64,000 bases of DNA from Linnemannia elongata (GCA_036320915.1 JAXBDG010000001.1:3432001-3496000), one strand, 5' to 3'. Counted from the stretch's first letter, positions 34,288-45,331 are shown. Numbers and translations: made by a program. Notes: generated by a model from the sequence alone, not told the origin.

Positions 34288-34628
34288 GATGTATGCGAGT
34301 GTGTTTGAGTGTACTGTTATTGTTGTGGAGATGAAAGAAAAAAAATAAAAAAGAGAAGCGCCTTTTTATCTTCTTCGTTTTAATCCTCTATGTGTCTGTG
34401 CGTGTGGTCTGAAGTCTTGGCATTGCAGAGTGGATCTAAAGTCGATCAGTCCAATCAAAAGTCACGCCCCTTTGCCCAGAGGCCAAGAAAGTCAAAAATG
34501 TAAAATGTGATCCCACCACCCTGTCTGTAGGCTGTTGGTGTAGAATGAAGGGTATTATTTCTTTGCCAAGAAAGTTGGTCCACGAATGACCTACACGTTG
34601 ACCCTGTTTGTGAACATTGGGAATGATG

Positions 34629-36113
34629 TTATCTACAAAAAGACTGATACTCGACATAGTTCCATGTCAATGACTTGAGCTGCCTCAGGGGCTCAACCAT
34701 CTTCACCACCTTCCTCAAACCTACAGCATTAAAATCCACCTTCCTACAACTCCTACACCACCCCATTGCTGCAGTCTCATATGACATCCTTTTCAATGCT
34801 TCAATATCCTCCTCTTCCTCCTTGTCACCAACCCAGTCCGGCTCTTCATCAGCTGGCTGGGTCCGTGTTATCAATTGAAGGGTCTCCAACCGTAAACAGC
34901 CCCACGACGGTTCACCCCGCAAGACCTCCAAAATAGTTCCAGTCGGCGGCAAAACGTTGATCTTCAAGAAAAGCTCCTTGAGCCCCACACAACCACTCAA
35001 TACCTGCATTAGTCCATGAGACGTCGGGTGCTCAAAACTCTGTAACGTCAACTTCAGGATCTGGAGTGTGCTAGCATGTGCTAGGATCGTCAACGCCAGA
35101 GTCTCGTCCATGCTTCTCAGTATAACGTCCAGCTTGACAAGTCCAGCTGTGCGACAACTAGAGACCAACTGCTCGCAGTAACTTGCATGGAGGGCTTGGT
35201 ACTCTATCGTCAGGGCCTGCATCTTGCGACAGTGGTCCCGGATATCGCGCGCAACCCGATCAAGGTCAACATACATGTCCGGGTTAATTACGAGCTCCAT
35301 TAAATTGGGACAACATCCAATGATCCCTTGCAGCTCTCTAAACCCGTCGTACCGAAGTGCACAACGGAGCTTTGTCACCAATGGCAACACCAGTCTCCTC
35401 CTACGTGCAGTGGATCCTGTTGTCATCTCGCCCTCGTCATCACCATCAACGCCATCTGGATCCAAGAACTCATCCGCCGAAAGACCAAATATCCACGCCA
35501 GTTCCAAAGAAGTCATCGAACCAGCCATCATTTTCAACGTCCTCGCCAAACACCCTCCAGATCCAACCCAATGTTGCAAATGAACACTCCTAACAACCCG
35601 CAAACCATCAAAATCCCTTGGATCAAACACAATTTGCGGCCGAGGCCCAAACCAAGACAGCACCCTCACCCCAGGGTTCGCACGAACAAGCTCCCTCTCC
35701 GTCATCAGACTCAAGTACTCCTGCTCTCCTGGTAAATGCATCTGTCGCGGGAGTATCAATTCCACCAGATTGGTACATTCGAACGGACCGGCGTGACCCG
35801 AGAAGGATTCAAAGATCCTGAAATGACGGCTGTATCGTTGGATGACCTCAGACGGTACGTCTCTCATCTGGGGGCACATGTAAGTGTGCCAGAGGATCGA
35901 GAGGAAGGTGCTATACCATAGTTTGGAGACGAGGAGGCAAGCGCGCATTGTTGAAGGTTTGAGGACGGCGCCCATGGACCTGGAGTTTTGGCGGTCCAGG
36001 TGGATTTGCCAGAGTGGGACAAAATGTCCTATCCTTGCAAGAATCTCTGGGATCTGTAGCGCGGTTTTGCTGATAAGTCGGAGTAAGAAGAAACTAGTGA
36101 GTGAGTTGGCCAT
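34629..36113 (-). CDS. F-box-like leucine-rich-repeat protein
   Basis: A single open frame of 494 residues. The N-terminus has a divergent F-box: QIPEILARIGHFVP, then ACLLVSKLWYSTFLSILWHTY. Irregular LRR-type units follow, such as CCPNLMELVI, STLQILKLTL and GCVGLKELFLKI, and a tail VVKMVEPLRQLKSLTWNYVE. F-box proteins of this layout are substrate receptors of SCF ubiquitin ligases; the target is unknown. It is a clear paralog of the gene at 45348-46904, and its tail matches the relics near 47.3 and 49.7 kb. The ATG at 36113 is the first in frame. Confidence 0.75.
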   Translation of the reverse strand: MANSLTSFFLLRLISKTALQIPEILARIGHFVPLWQIHLDRQNSRSMGAVLKPSTMRACLLVSKLWYSTFLSILWHTYMCPQMRDVPSEVIQRYSRHFRIFESFSGHAGPFECTNLVELILPRQMHLPGEQEYLSLMTERELVRANPGVRVLSWFGPRPQIVFDPRDFDGLRVVRSVHLQHWVGSGGCLARTLKMMAGSMTSLELAWIFGLSADEFLDPDGVDGDDEGEMTTGSTARRRRLVLPLVTKLRCALRYDGFRELQGIIGCCPNLMELVINPDMYVDLDRVARDIRDHCRKMQALTIEYQALHASYCEQLVSSCRTAGLVKLDVILRSMDETLALTILAHASTLQILKLTLQSFEHPTSHGLMQVLSGCVGLKELFLKINVLPPTGTILEVLRGEPSWGCLRLETLQLITRTQPADEEPDWVGDKEEEEDIEALKRMSYETAAMGWCRSCRKVDFNAVGLRKVVKMVEPLRQLKSLTWNYVEYQSFCR

Positions 36114-36526
36114 TCTTGTTCAAAAGACAACTTCTGTGAAGCGAAAGAGCAAAGTGTCCAAGCCGAGCAAATGGACAGGGTCATTACGAGGCCGACATGC
36201 AATGGGAAGAACGATGAACGAATGCAATGCAGTGCAACAAGAAGTCAGCTACTTAATAAACCCCTCCCAAGTATGCGAAGGGAGAAATGGCGTCAGGTGG
36301 GTTTGTGCGACTGTTACAACGACCGTTTTTTTTTTTTTTTTTTTTATTTTATTTTTGACACTACCAGATCATCATCTACATAATAAAAAGAGGGAGAGAG
36401 TGATGTTGCCTGGATAGGGATCGACCTTCTGCTGATCGTCAATCATTATTTGCTGTCCCTTGTGGCTGCGAGACGGCTTGCACTCGCTATGACCTTTTAC
36501 TTTCAGTCTTGCGCATCAAAAGCGGA
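36114..36526. other. Spacer between two F-box genes
   Basis: No gene seen. It contains a poly-T run of about 20 at 36326-36345 and must hold the promoter of the leftward gene ending at 34629. Confidence 0.5.
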
Positions 36527-38533
36527 TCACCGAAAGAACTTTTGAGGGAACAAACGCTTTAATACATCCTCTGGTCGTTGACCCAATGTAGGCCCCAAGG
36601 CAAATTGCGTCAACTGCTGTAAACATCGAAAGCCATCCTTATCCATCCCCTCCAATACCGCCTTGACCTCACTCAATCGTCCAAGATCCTTTAGCTGCCA
36701 CAAAATGTCGCCACCCAGAGGCGCCGTCTCAGACGCTAGGGGTGTTTCTCGAACCGCATCTGACTGACATCGGTCGTTCTCGAGACGCTCCTCCTGCGCA
36801 AGCATGCCCTCCCAACTAACCATCACTACGCGTCTCCTCCTCCGTTCCTTCTCTGTGTGACCCCCAGACGTCATCCACGCAAAATCGACCTTGTTGGTGT
36901 TGTGCCCCTCCACCAGTGAATCCGGGCAAACTCGCAACATCCTCAGGTTCGTGAGTCTTGATAGGAGACAAAGCCCTCCGTGAAGCTGAGTATACAATCT
37001 TGGACTGTAAGACGGACCGGACATGCTACCCAAGCAGCACCATGGAACGCGAATATCGACCTCCTCCAGCCTGGGACAAACTCTTGACAGGCACCCAAAC
37101 AAGATGCGCGACAGGACAGGCGAGGTGAGCTGGACATCGCCGTCATTATGGTCATGGAGTTCCATCTCCAGAACACGCAACTTTCGACATGCCCAAATCC
37201 CAGGCCGGATCGACCCTTGGCTCTGGCGGTATGTCCAAGCGTAGTAATCAAGGGGGCTCAGGTCACGAAAACTGGCTCGGCGGCCGAGGTCCATCCCTTC
37301 AATCATATACTGGATCTGCATAGTTCTGAGGTGGAGCAAATGAGGTGAGGCACAAAGATACTGGTGTAGCAGGCGAGGCGCCGACCACTGGTTCCTGAAC
37401 TTGCAAGGGAGAATGTCGAGGAGCTCTTTCTCTGCCCATGAGAGCTCCAGTCTGGTAACGACGTTGGGCAAGTCCTCAAGCTCCCTGAGTAGCGTCGGCG
37501 TGACGACTGGTGACCAAAGACTCCACTCCGACAGCTTCGGACAAAGCTCCCGCGCCATTAGGTTGAATCCTTCATCGTCGCTACCATCGTCGTCCAGTGA
37601 ATACGTGCCGATAGAGAAATGGAACATGTCGAGTGTAAAAGAAAGTGCCTTAAGATGCTGGAAAAGTCGTCGCCTGTTGTATTTCATGATATCATCGTCG
37701 CCTCCTGGTGGGTTCGACCTAAATTGGCTTGGGGTCACACCCACCAGCTTCATCACCTTGAGGTCGGGTGCAATCGTCAACAGGTCTTCCAGATCCTCCT
37801 GCCAGAAAGATGCGTAGTAAAGTTCGAGGGTCTGTAGTCGTAAGGGCTTCTGTCGGTCCCAGTCCTGTGGTACCCATGGTCCTGAAATGTACCATCTGTC
37901 GCCCTTGACGCCATGAAAGTGTTCGAGGAGTGGTAGAGCCTTGAGGATCATACCCAGATTGAACGAATTCTGAACACTGTAACCTATTTCGATCTTAAGC
38001 GTAGTGAGTGTAGGCGGGTACGGAAACCTGCTGAATTCATCAGGCGAAAACATGTAGATCGCGAGAGTCATCTCCTTAAGCGGTCGGTCAAAGACCCACT
38101 GCGTGAACTGTCGTCTGCTGCCATACAAGGCATACTGCTGAGGCTGCTGCCGCCGGACTCCATTGTGAAAGTGATACTGGTAATCCTTCATCAGCTTCTG
38201 TGCCGGTTTCTTGGACAGGTCGTTCGACTCGTCTCCTTCCATGACGTATCGGAACCGCTCTGCTCCCACGACCCTGGGCAAGGTGCTGCATAACTTACGA
38301 CCCTTCCAACGATAGTCCCACACCACTTCTCGGGTCACTCGGTCCTGATTCATCTGGAGCCATTGTCGACAGACTAAACAGACAGTGTGGCGCAAAGTGG
38401 ATGTGTCGAGGTACGAGAAGATAAGGTCGAGGATTTCTGGTACGTTGAGTGGGGAGAGGGCGCCACTGTGGGAACGTGGGTGTGGGGTGTCGTCTGGTTG
38501 TAGAAGCAGCTTTTTCCTGAGTGATGGCCACAT
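36527..38533 (-). CDS. F-box/LRR protein
   Basis: The ATG at 38533 is preferred over in-frame upstream codons (frame open to 38692) because the protein then starts MWPSLRKK shortly before the F-box; this gives 668 residues. F-box core: PLNVPEILDLIFSYLD, then VCLVCRQWLQM. The rest is a long irregular LRR array with units such as LTTLKIEIGY, LQTLELYYAS, LRVLEMELHD and CPRLEEVDIRV, and the cluster-specific block HGGLCLLSRLTNLRMLRV. The C-terminal WQLKDLGRLSEVKAVLEGM block recurs in the gene at 39164 and the relic at 50.4 kb. Expected role: SCF substrate receptor; substrate unknown. Confidence 0.8.
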   Translation of the reverse strand: MWPSLRKKLLLQPDDTPHPRSHSGALSPLNVPEILDLIFSYLDTSTLRHTVCLVCRQWLQMNQDRVTREVVWDYRWKGRKLCSTLPRVVGAERFRYVMEGDESNDLSKKPAQKLMKDYQYHFHNGVRRQQPQQYALYGSRRQFTQWVFDRPLKEMTLAIYMFSPDEFSRFPYPPTLTTLKIEIGYSVQNSFNLGMILKALPLLEHFHGVKGDRWYISGPWVPQDWDRQKPLRLQTLELYYASFWQEDLEDLLTIAPDLKVMKLVGVTPSQFRSNPPGGDDDIMKYNRRRLFQHLKALSFTLDMFHFSIGTYSLDDDGSDDEGFNLMARELCPKLSEWSLWSPVVTPTLLRELEDLPNVVTRLELSWAEKELLDILPCKFRNQWSAPRLLHQYLCASPHLLHLRTMQIQYMIEGMDLGRRASFRDLSPLDYYAWTYRQSQGSIRPGIWACRKLRVLEMELHDHNDGDVQLTSPVLSRILFGCLSRVCPRLEEVDIRVPWCCLGSMSGPSYSPRLYTQLHGGLCLLSRLTNLRMLRVCPDSLVEGHNTNKVDFAWMTSGGHTEKERRRRRVVMVSWEGMLAQEERLENDRCQSDAVRETPLASETAPLGGDILWQLKDLGRLSEVKAVLEGMDKDGFRCLQQLTQFALGPTLGQRPEDVLKRLFPQKFFR

Positions 38534-39163
38534 GTCGTTTTTGTCGCTGCGTGGAATGAATGAGGGTGAGTGGCAGAAAGTGTTGACGAGAGAAAGACAA
38601 AGAGGTAAAAGTATATGAATATAGCACAGATAAAAATGAACGAGGCCGAGGCACCTGTTTGCTTGCATCATTGCCCAGCCAAGCGACGACACAATGTGTG
38701 CCCTGTGTTCCAGGCCATGCTTGGCCTTTCACTCAGTTATGAGCTCTACCAAATTTTGGTGGCGTCAGCGCCAATCGCAAACTTTTTTGGTGCAGTTGCT
38801 GCATCGATGTATTTACATTGGCTGACCAAAATTTAAGAGAGAGAAGGGGGATAGCGTGCAACATAGCCCCACTTTGTAGACTTTTACACTAAAGAAAGCA
38901 ATGGAAGGAGTGAGAGTCGCGTTGGTTCTTGTTCAAGGCGAAAAGAGTCGACAAAAGACTTGAAAGACAGCCGTCCATGCCCTAATTCTTCCCCAACCAA
39001 CCTGTCACGGACCGGATTTTCATTGATACTTTATTCTTCATTGTTTGCCGAAGGGACTCTTTCGTACGCCCAGCTTGCTGAATGACAGAGCCGCAGGAGC
39101 AGGGATGATGTGCTTGCTGAGGAAGGATGGTGAAGTAGACGAGACGCCACCTTTCTTTTTCTA
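38534..39163. other. Spacer between two F-box genes
   Basis: No coding frame of note. Promoter of the 36527-38533 gene and 3' region of the 39164-41230 gene. Confidence 0.5.
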
Positions 39164-41230
39164 TCAGTCCCAGCGCGCCAGCCGCGCTGCCTTCTTCTTC
39201 TCATCCTGAGCAATCAAGTAAAAAAACACGACAACCGACCACAACGGCCATTTGGGCAGACCCAGCGCAAGCACCAACATAGCAACGAACACAAATGTGC
39301 CGAGAAAGACCCGATGCCTCTTCAGAGACGATCCCACAACGACTGACATCTTCACCTTCCCTGCCAATATCAACCTCTCCACCTCTCTTTCTAGCGGATA
39401 TCCGAAAGGAACAGAGCGGTAGATCGAGACGCGTTGGAGACGCGGCCACCGTCTAAGACTTTCTTCCACGTCATTTTCTTCCATTGGCATCCCCTCCAAA
39501 AAGAGCGCAACGTCTTTCAAAAGGCCCAGATGCTGCAACTGTGCCTTAAGCTGCTCATCATCGCCAAGATGAGCTGTTGGATCCTGTACGCCTTCCAGCA
39601 AGCACAGACACTGCAGCCTTAATTTGTCCCGCAGATCCTCCGCCTCCATTTTAGCCTTCCACGAATTTACGACCTTCATTCTCTTCCGGTGCTTGGCTGC
39701 TTCGACCCTGCTATCGGGAGACACAGTCATCCAGTCCCAATGCCAACTCGGTAACTTGAGGTCTATATCGGTCGACCCCACTCGCAAGCGCTCCAGAAAC
39801 TTGAGTCGACTCAGCAGACAGAACCCGCTCTCCAACGTCAGGGCCAACTTTCGCGGCCTATATGTCTGAGACGAGGACCACCACTTCTGAACTCCTGAGA
39901 ACTCCAGATCGCGCAGCTTGGGACAGAGTATCGACACGTATCCAAATATGTGTCTCTCGGCGAACGAGTCGGATCCAGAAGTATAACAGCCAATGTGAAG
40001 CGTCTCCAGATCCCGACACGCCCAAAGTCTCTGAAACGGCCTTCGACTCAGTCGTCCATGACTCCGTCGCATATGAATATCAACGTCGTCCAGCGAAATG
40101 TCTGTCTCGGGTGCCTTGAGGTGCAGCAGCGTCGGCATGATGCAAAGGCAGTCGTTCAGATATGGACAATTACTCAGAATATCGAGCCTCGTCAGCGCAT
40201 TTGGTTGCAGTTGGAGATTCCGGACAAGACTTGGCTCGAACTCATATCCATGGTACATGTGCCCAATATCTCTCAAGTACGGACTGGAGGGGCAATCGAC
40301 ATCTGACAGCTGGATCCCGACAGTATGAGAGCCATTCTCCCGATTCGAGAAATGGAACGACTGCAGGTGGCGACAGTGCTTTTTGGCATGCTCGGAGAGC
40401 TTCTTTTCGTTGACGGCATAGGGCCCTTTTGTCTTGTATTGCGCCTCGTGAACTGTGAGTTGTTGGATGTAAGGCGATATTGTCAGCAGGGTTTCGAGAC
40501 ATGCCTGGGGCAGCTGGACACGTCGAAAGTCGAGCCGTCGAAGAGCCAGGGTGTATCGTTTCCTGGCAGTGTGCTCACTAAGAATCCAGGGTCCCGATAA
40601 TGTGAGAGTGCCAATACTGTGGAGGGACAGGGACTCGAGGCGGGGGCAATTGTTGAGCAGAAGTCGCATCTCGATCACACCGTCGCAGGTAAAGTGGATC
40701 AGCAGGCTGGTAATCGAAAGGAAATACGGGAAGAGGCGTGACAGCGAGAGGTCGGGGAATCCATGAATCCTAACCTCCCGTAGCGGTAGCAATAGTGGGC
40801 CATGTTTTTGAATGGTACTGTCGTTATCATCGTCGGCTCTGCCCTCTCGCTGCACAAGGTATCCCTGCTGCCACCGCTCCAGTCTCGCCAGATACGCCTG
40901 GTGTCGACTCCTCAGTGCTTTACATAGTGACGCCCACTTGTCGGTCGATTGTACGCCGTCCCTGAGGTAACAATTGATGCGACTGACTTCCTGAAGCCGG
41001 CTCAGGATATGTTCCTCTTCCTTTTTGTCCTGGAGATCGACGGTATCCCCCCAGATAACCTCTCGGTTGATGCGGTACAGACTGGCAAAGAGCCATTTCC
41101 GACAGACGAGGATGACCTTGTGGTTGATAGTAAAGTCGTCGAGGTAGGAGAGGATATGTTCGGCAATCTCGGGTATGTCCATGGGTGATACTGCTCGGCC
41201 AGCCATCATGCTCAGTGTGTGCATCTCCAT
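39164..41230 (-). CDS. F-box/LRR protein with C-terminal hydrophobic hairpin
   Basis: Single open frame. The ATG at 41230 (MEMHTLSMM) is preferred and gives 688 residues; the frame is open to 41311. F-box: SPMDIPEIAEHILSYLDD, then VILVCRKWLFA. LRR-like units include CPRLESLSLHSI, CRDLETLHIG and CPKLRDLEFSG, then the cluster block ESGFCLLSRLKFLERLRVGS. The last 55 residues differ from its paralogs: two hydrophobic stretches (VFLGTFVFVAMLVLALG and LWSVVVFFYLIAQ) separated by LPKWP and followed by a basic tail. This looks like a membrane hairpin and would place the SCF receptor on a membrane. Function otherwise unknown. Confidence 0.8.
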   Translation of the reverse strand: MEMHTLSMMAGRAVSPMDIPEIAEHILSYLDDFTINHKVILVCRKWLFASLYRINREVIWGDTVDLQDKKEEEHILSRLQEVSRINCYLRDGVQSTDKWASLCKALRSRHQAYLARLERWQQGYLVQREGRADDDNDSTIQKHGPLLLPLREVRIHGFPDLSLSRLFPYFLSITSLLIHFTCDGVIEMRLLLNNCPRLESLSLHSIGTLTLSGPWILSEHTARKRYTLALRRLDFRRVQLPQACLETLLTISPYIQQLTVHEAQYKTKGPYAVNEKKLSEHAKKHCRHLQSFHFSNRENGSHTVGIQLSDVDCPSSPYLRDIGHMYHGYEFEPSLVRNLQLQPNALTRLDILSNCPYLNDCLCIMPTLLHLKAPETDISLDDVDIHMRRSHGRLSRRPFQRLWACRDLETLHIGCYTSGSDSFAERHIFGYVSILCPKLRDLEFSGVQKWWSSSQTYRPRKLALTLESGFCLLSRLKFLERLRVGSTDIDLKLPSWHWDWMTVSPDSRVEAAKHRKRMKVVNSWKAKMEAEDLRDKLRLQCLCLLEGVQDPTAHLGDDEQLKAQLQHLGLLKDVALFLEGMPMEENDVEESLRRWPRLQRVSIYRSVPFGYPLEREVERLILAGKVKMSVVVGSSLKRHRVFLGTFVFVAMLVLALGLPKWPLWSVVVFFYLIAQDEKKKAARLARWD

Positions 41231-41550
41231 TGATGGTATCAGCGGTTGTGGTGGTTGTGGTGAGAAGTGTGGAGAGGAAAAATAACGAAAGGGACGTGAT
41301 GTCTTTCGCACTCATGTATGGAAATAAAAATTGAAATGACATGAGCGCGGTCACATCCAAGGGCGCAAGGCCTCGAACACATAAGAAATGAAAAATCAAA
41401 ACGTGGCTGCAAAGTCGACCGTACACGACAAGCACAAGATAAAATACAAACCGACCGCAGTTGACCACTTCCTACTTTGCTCCTAGTACACGTTCACAAA
41501 CAAAGAAACCCCATTTATTATCCGAACACGATTGAAAATATACATCGACA

Positions 41551-42745
41551 CTAAGGCTTGGGTCCATAGAACGGAAACATATTGTTGAAGCCCTCCTTGG
41601 CCAGCAGGGATGGGACAAAATCCCTCACAAGTCGAAGATACTCCTCCTCCAACTCCACAGGCCACAAAATGTCCACGTCCATGTACAGCCCTGCCTTATT
41701 CAACCTTGGCCAGGTCTCAAAGTCGCTCCTTTCCATCTCTTCCTGCAACATGATCTTAGCATCCACCAAATGACCGATATTCCCCAGCCGGCTTTTCAAT
41801 TCTCGATCCACAACAGCAACGATACTTGTTTTCGGTGCAAGGTCTATCGTGAACATGTCAGGTTCGCTTAGTCTCATAAGCTCCTCCTGTGCTTCCTTGG
41901 CAACGTTTGTGTCCCACCCCGCAACCCTTCGTCTCCTCGCCTTCTTGGCCGCCAACGTGTGTCCAGAAGCGACTATCCAGCCCAGATCCGAAGGTGTGCA
42001 GTGGAACCTGACGTCAAAGGAGCCCACACGCAGCCACTTCAATTCCCGCGATCCCGCAAGAAAGCACAGCACGCCTCCAGCCGCATACAAAGTCTAGGCT
42101 TGTCGCTCCGAGACTGTAGCGAAAGAATGCTGGGTCTATAGATCTCCAGGTCCTGAATTTGTCGAGACACTTGGGAAATGTAACTGAAAATGAAGCGAGA
42201 AAGAATACGAGTGTGGAGGTTGTGATATGTCCAGATTTGGGACTCAGATGATCGAAGTCAGCCATAGTTGTTATTGTCGCCACGGATCCGGGTTTGGAGA
42301 AAATGCGGCGAGTTGCAAAGGAACTCATGGAGTCCGACAGCGAACGAGGGACCCATGAGCCTGAATTCACCCACTCTGCCGATGCGAAGGACTTCCAGTA
42401 AAACAACATCCGCTCAATACGATCCCCAAGTGCATTGTCTCGAACCAGAGTTGCACAGGTCGAGCTGGTCGTCTTTAGTGAAACCGAGGCGGAAGTCGAG
42501 GTCACGAAGAGGTGTGTAAAAGAGGCGACAATGCTTCGATATGCTGTTAGAGTAGACCCACAAGTGCCCTTGAAGCCCTTCATAGTACAATGCCTGATAC
42601 TTCTTTATCTGTAAGAGTTGTTTCCACGTCATTTCAGCACTTTCCTGATCCCCTTGATGACTGAAAGTGAGCCCTCCTGCTCCTGGAACTTGATCCCCCA
42701 TCGGTCATCATAGACAACCTGACGAAGAGGTTGCACCTTGGACAT
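41551..42745 (-). pseudogene. F-box/LRR pseudogene with several frame breaks
   Basis: Read leftwards, homology to the neighbouring gene at 39164-41230 moves between frames. It begins MSKVQPLRQVVYDD (42745) and stops near 42630. It then continues with KQLLQIKKYQALYYEG and YTPLRDLDFRLG (to about 42414), next RFIFSYISQVSRQIQDLEIY (matching HIFGYVSILCPKLRDLEF) near 42180, and finally an open 179-residue frame (42090-41551) with GGVLCFLAGSRELKWLRVGS. The last block aligns with the paralog's SGFCLLSRLKFLERLRVGS. The F-box end is not visible. At least three frame changes are needed, and no intron set was found that repairs them. Confidence 0.7.
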
Positions 42746-43666
42746 CAAAAACTACTGATGACAGACAAAGGGGACAGACAAGCGGAGGGTGTTGTTGTGG
42801 TTGACATGGGGCAGTATGGTTTCCAGAACTTATATCGAAGGGTGATGGCGGTTTGTGATTGTCGACAAGCAGTCTTGAGGTTGCAGTTTCATGGGCTGAG
42901 GGAATGAATGCGGTAGATGAATGTCAGTGTGGTGAAAAGGAGTCAGTAAGGGAGAGAAATAACGAGGGGCGGTGGTGAGACACATTATTTCTGATCCTTC
43001 AGGGCATTATCAGTCCTGAGTGTTCATAATCAAAAATAAGGATTAGTGGCAATTGTGCCTGGATAGATGTCGACCATTAGGCGCGAGTTGGAAGTTGGCC
43101 TTTCTTCTCCTCTGTTGCCTCTCGCATTCACCCTTCTCCTTCCCTCCCTCCCACATCTGCGTCCCATTGTCACATCTCCCAGTCTTTCGCTAGCTTACCG
43201 CAGAAAAATCGGTGGCAATTGCAAATTACTGACGATGGCCAGGTTTCTTGGTCCACGACTTGTTCCAGAACAAAAAAACATATGCCTTTTTACCCGACCG
43301 TTTTTTGCAACTGCGTAAAGTGGTACATGTACAGTACCTACGAGCGTTAGGGCATTCTCACTCTTCACACTTTTGCCACTAGCTTTTTGTTGGTGATATT
43401 GCCACCAACCTTTGCTGACGCAAAAAGGAAATAAAGTTCCGCCGCCTTCTTTTGCCACAATGACAGGGATAGAAGAAAACTAAAAACTAATAAAGAGCAC
43501 TTTGTTTCTCTCTTTTTTCTCTCCTCTTCATACATTCAGTCACTCTTCATTTTCTCAGTAGGTCTCCATTCACTCAGTCACTCGTCTTCATTAACTCACT
43601 CGCTCATTCGTTCATCGCACTTACACCACCACCACCACTACTACCCTTCCAACGAACAAGAAAAAC
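42746..43666. promoter_or_regulatory. Region upstream of the DUF4246 gene
   Basis: No gene seen. The right part (about 43500-43660) has repeated CACTCAGT/CACTCACT-like pyrimidine-rich leader sequence ending in an A-rich stretch just before the ATG at 43667. Confidence 0.45.
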
Positions 43667-45277
43667 ATGCCACTTCCACACCCCTGGATCGGCGATGGCT
43701 GGAGGGTCGGCTTCCCCCTCACGGCGAGACGAGAACTTACCATGGCTAAAATCTCAAACACTATCCGTGAGAAACCTAACTGGTGGCTCAAGTGTCAGGA
43801 CCTCGAGATCTCGACCCGTTGGAGACAGGAAATCGAGGCCATCATCGCCGCAGACGAGATTTGGAGTGTCGACCTGGGTCAGCCCGAGATTGACTTTATT
43901 TTCAAGGAGCTCGGGTGGTATGCTCAAAAGCAGCAAGACCAGGTGGATCAAGGAGCTGAAGTGACGATTGATGTGGGTGTGGAGGGAACCAGGAGAGCGG
44001 ATGGATTGGTTCCGGAGATGTTGAAGGAGCGGTTATTAGAGTGTGTCAAGAAGTTGGAGAATGTCCCTGAGCATCTTAGAGACTGGCATCCTGGATCGAG
44101 GCGACAGGTACTGGACTTGGTTCATCCTTCGCTGTTTCCCTTTGTTGCTGGGCGGACCCTAGTGACCAAGGAGGAGGCTCTTCCGCCACTCAAGTCGATC
44201 GGTTCTGGTGAAGTCATGGACAAGGCACCCTTGCCCGCAAAGGTTGATAAGAAGTTCTGTTCGGAAAAGTTCCAGTGGCTCCCTACCGACTTTTATGTCT
44301 CTGCCGAAGGCAAGGTCAAGGCCAAGTCTTATATCAACAACCTGCACCCAGAGGAGCACAAGGACATCTACCCAGTCCTGGAGGAGATTCTCGAAAAGTT
44401 CCTACCAATGTTTGAAGAGGTACTTGGAGAGTTGGCAGTGTTTGTGGAGAGGGAAAAGAAACTGACAGTCGATCTTGATTGGTACGCACCTCCATCCGAG
44501 TCCGATCTCAACGACAGAGACGCCATGACAGACTACTACAACTATCGCCAACCCATCCCCATCGCAATCCCTGACTTCTCGCCACGCCCTGATGTCCCCA
44601 AGTATGACCTCAAGAAGACCGGCAAGCCTCTTCAAGTCATTGTCAAACTGGCCAACATTGAGCTGACGCCCGAGAACCCCACATACCAGGGCGGCACCTG
44701 GCATGTTGAGGGTATGGCCAACGAGAACATTGTCGCGACCGGAATTTACTACTACCACTCTGAAAACATCACAGAGTCACGTCTCAACTTCAGGATCCAG
44801 GTCCAGGAGCCAATTTATCAGCAAGATGATCGTCAGGGCGTAGGGATCATGTACAACCTGTGGAATGACTATCCTTTAGCCCAAGATCTGGACGGTGTCA
44901 TCACTAAACAGGATCGCTGCCTTGTTTTCCCCAATATCTACCAGCACCAAGTCCAGCCGTTCAAACTTGCAGACGTCACCAAACCCGGATCGCGCAAGAT
45001 TCTCGTGTTTTTCCTTGTCAACCCTGAGGAGCCCGTCTTATCGACCACTCATGTCCCACCACAACAGAAGGAATGGGCGACTGAGGATTATATGAAGGTG
45101 GTTGCAAAAAAGTTGCCTCCAGAGTTGGTCCAGGAGATTGATCTGTTGGTTGATTGGCCTATGGAATTGGAGGAGGCCAAGAAGCTTCGGGTGGAGCTGA
45201 TGAAGGAGCGCAAGTTCTTTGTGAAGAGCACAATCGACAACATCATGGCCCGTCCCTTCAGTCTCTGCGAGCACTGA
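43667..45277 (+). CDS. DUF4246-domain protein
   Basis: A single intronless frame of 536 residues covering the whole DUF4246 layout known from fungi. The C-terminal core contains LQVIVKLANIELTPENPTY, GGTWHVEGMANENIVATGIY and CLVFPNIYQHQVQPFKL followed by RKILVFFLVNP. The His and Glu of HVEG, the later His of YQHQ and the Arg of SRKILVFF resemble the metal- and 2-oxoglutarate-binding pattern of Fe(II) dioxygenases. That is family-level inference, and the reaction is unknown. It sits inside the F-box cluster, convergent with the F-box gene at 45348, with only 70 bases between stop codons. Confidence 0.88.
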   Translation: MPLPHPWIGDGWRVGFPLTARRELTMAKISNTIREKPNWWLKCQDLEISTRWRQEIEAIIAADEIWSVDLGQPEIDFIFKELGWYAQKQQDQVDQGAEVTIDVGVEGTRRADGLVPEMLKERLLECVKKLENVPEHLRDWHPGSRRQVLDLVHPSLFPFVAGRTLVTKEEALPPLKSIGSGEVMDKAPLPAKVDKKFCSEKFQWLPTDFYVSAEGKVKAKSYINNLHPEEHKDIYPVLEEILEKFLPMFEEVLGELAVFVEREKKLTVDLDWYAPPSESDLNDRDAMTDYYNYRQPIPIAIPDFSPRPDVPKYDLKKTGKPLQVIVKLANIELTPENPTYQGGTWHVEGMANENIVATGIYYYHSENITESRLNFRIQVQEPIYQQDDRQGVGIMYNLWNDYPLAQDLDGVITKQDRCLVFPNIYQHQVQPFKLADVTKPGSRKILVFFLVNPEEPVLSTTHVPPQQKEWATEDYMKVVAKKLPPELVQEIDLLVDWPMELEEAKKLRVELMKERKFFVKSTIDNIMARPFSLCEH

Positions 45278-45325
45278 AGAGTCATTCCCAGGTGCATTGC
45301 AGAGATCATATTAATAACAATGACA

Positions 45326-45331
45326 AAAATA
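45326..45331 (+). terminator. Poly(A) signal AATAAA of the DUF4246 gene
   Basis: Canonical AATAAA in the 70-base gap between the two convergent stop codons (45277 and 45348). The two transcripts must overlap at their 3' ends. Confidence 0.4.
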
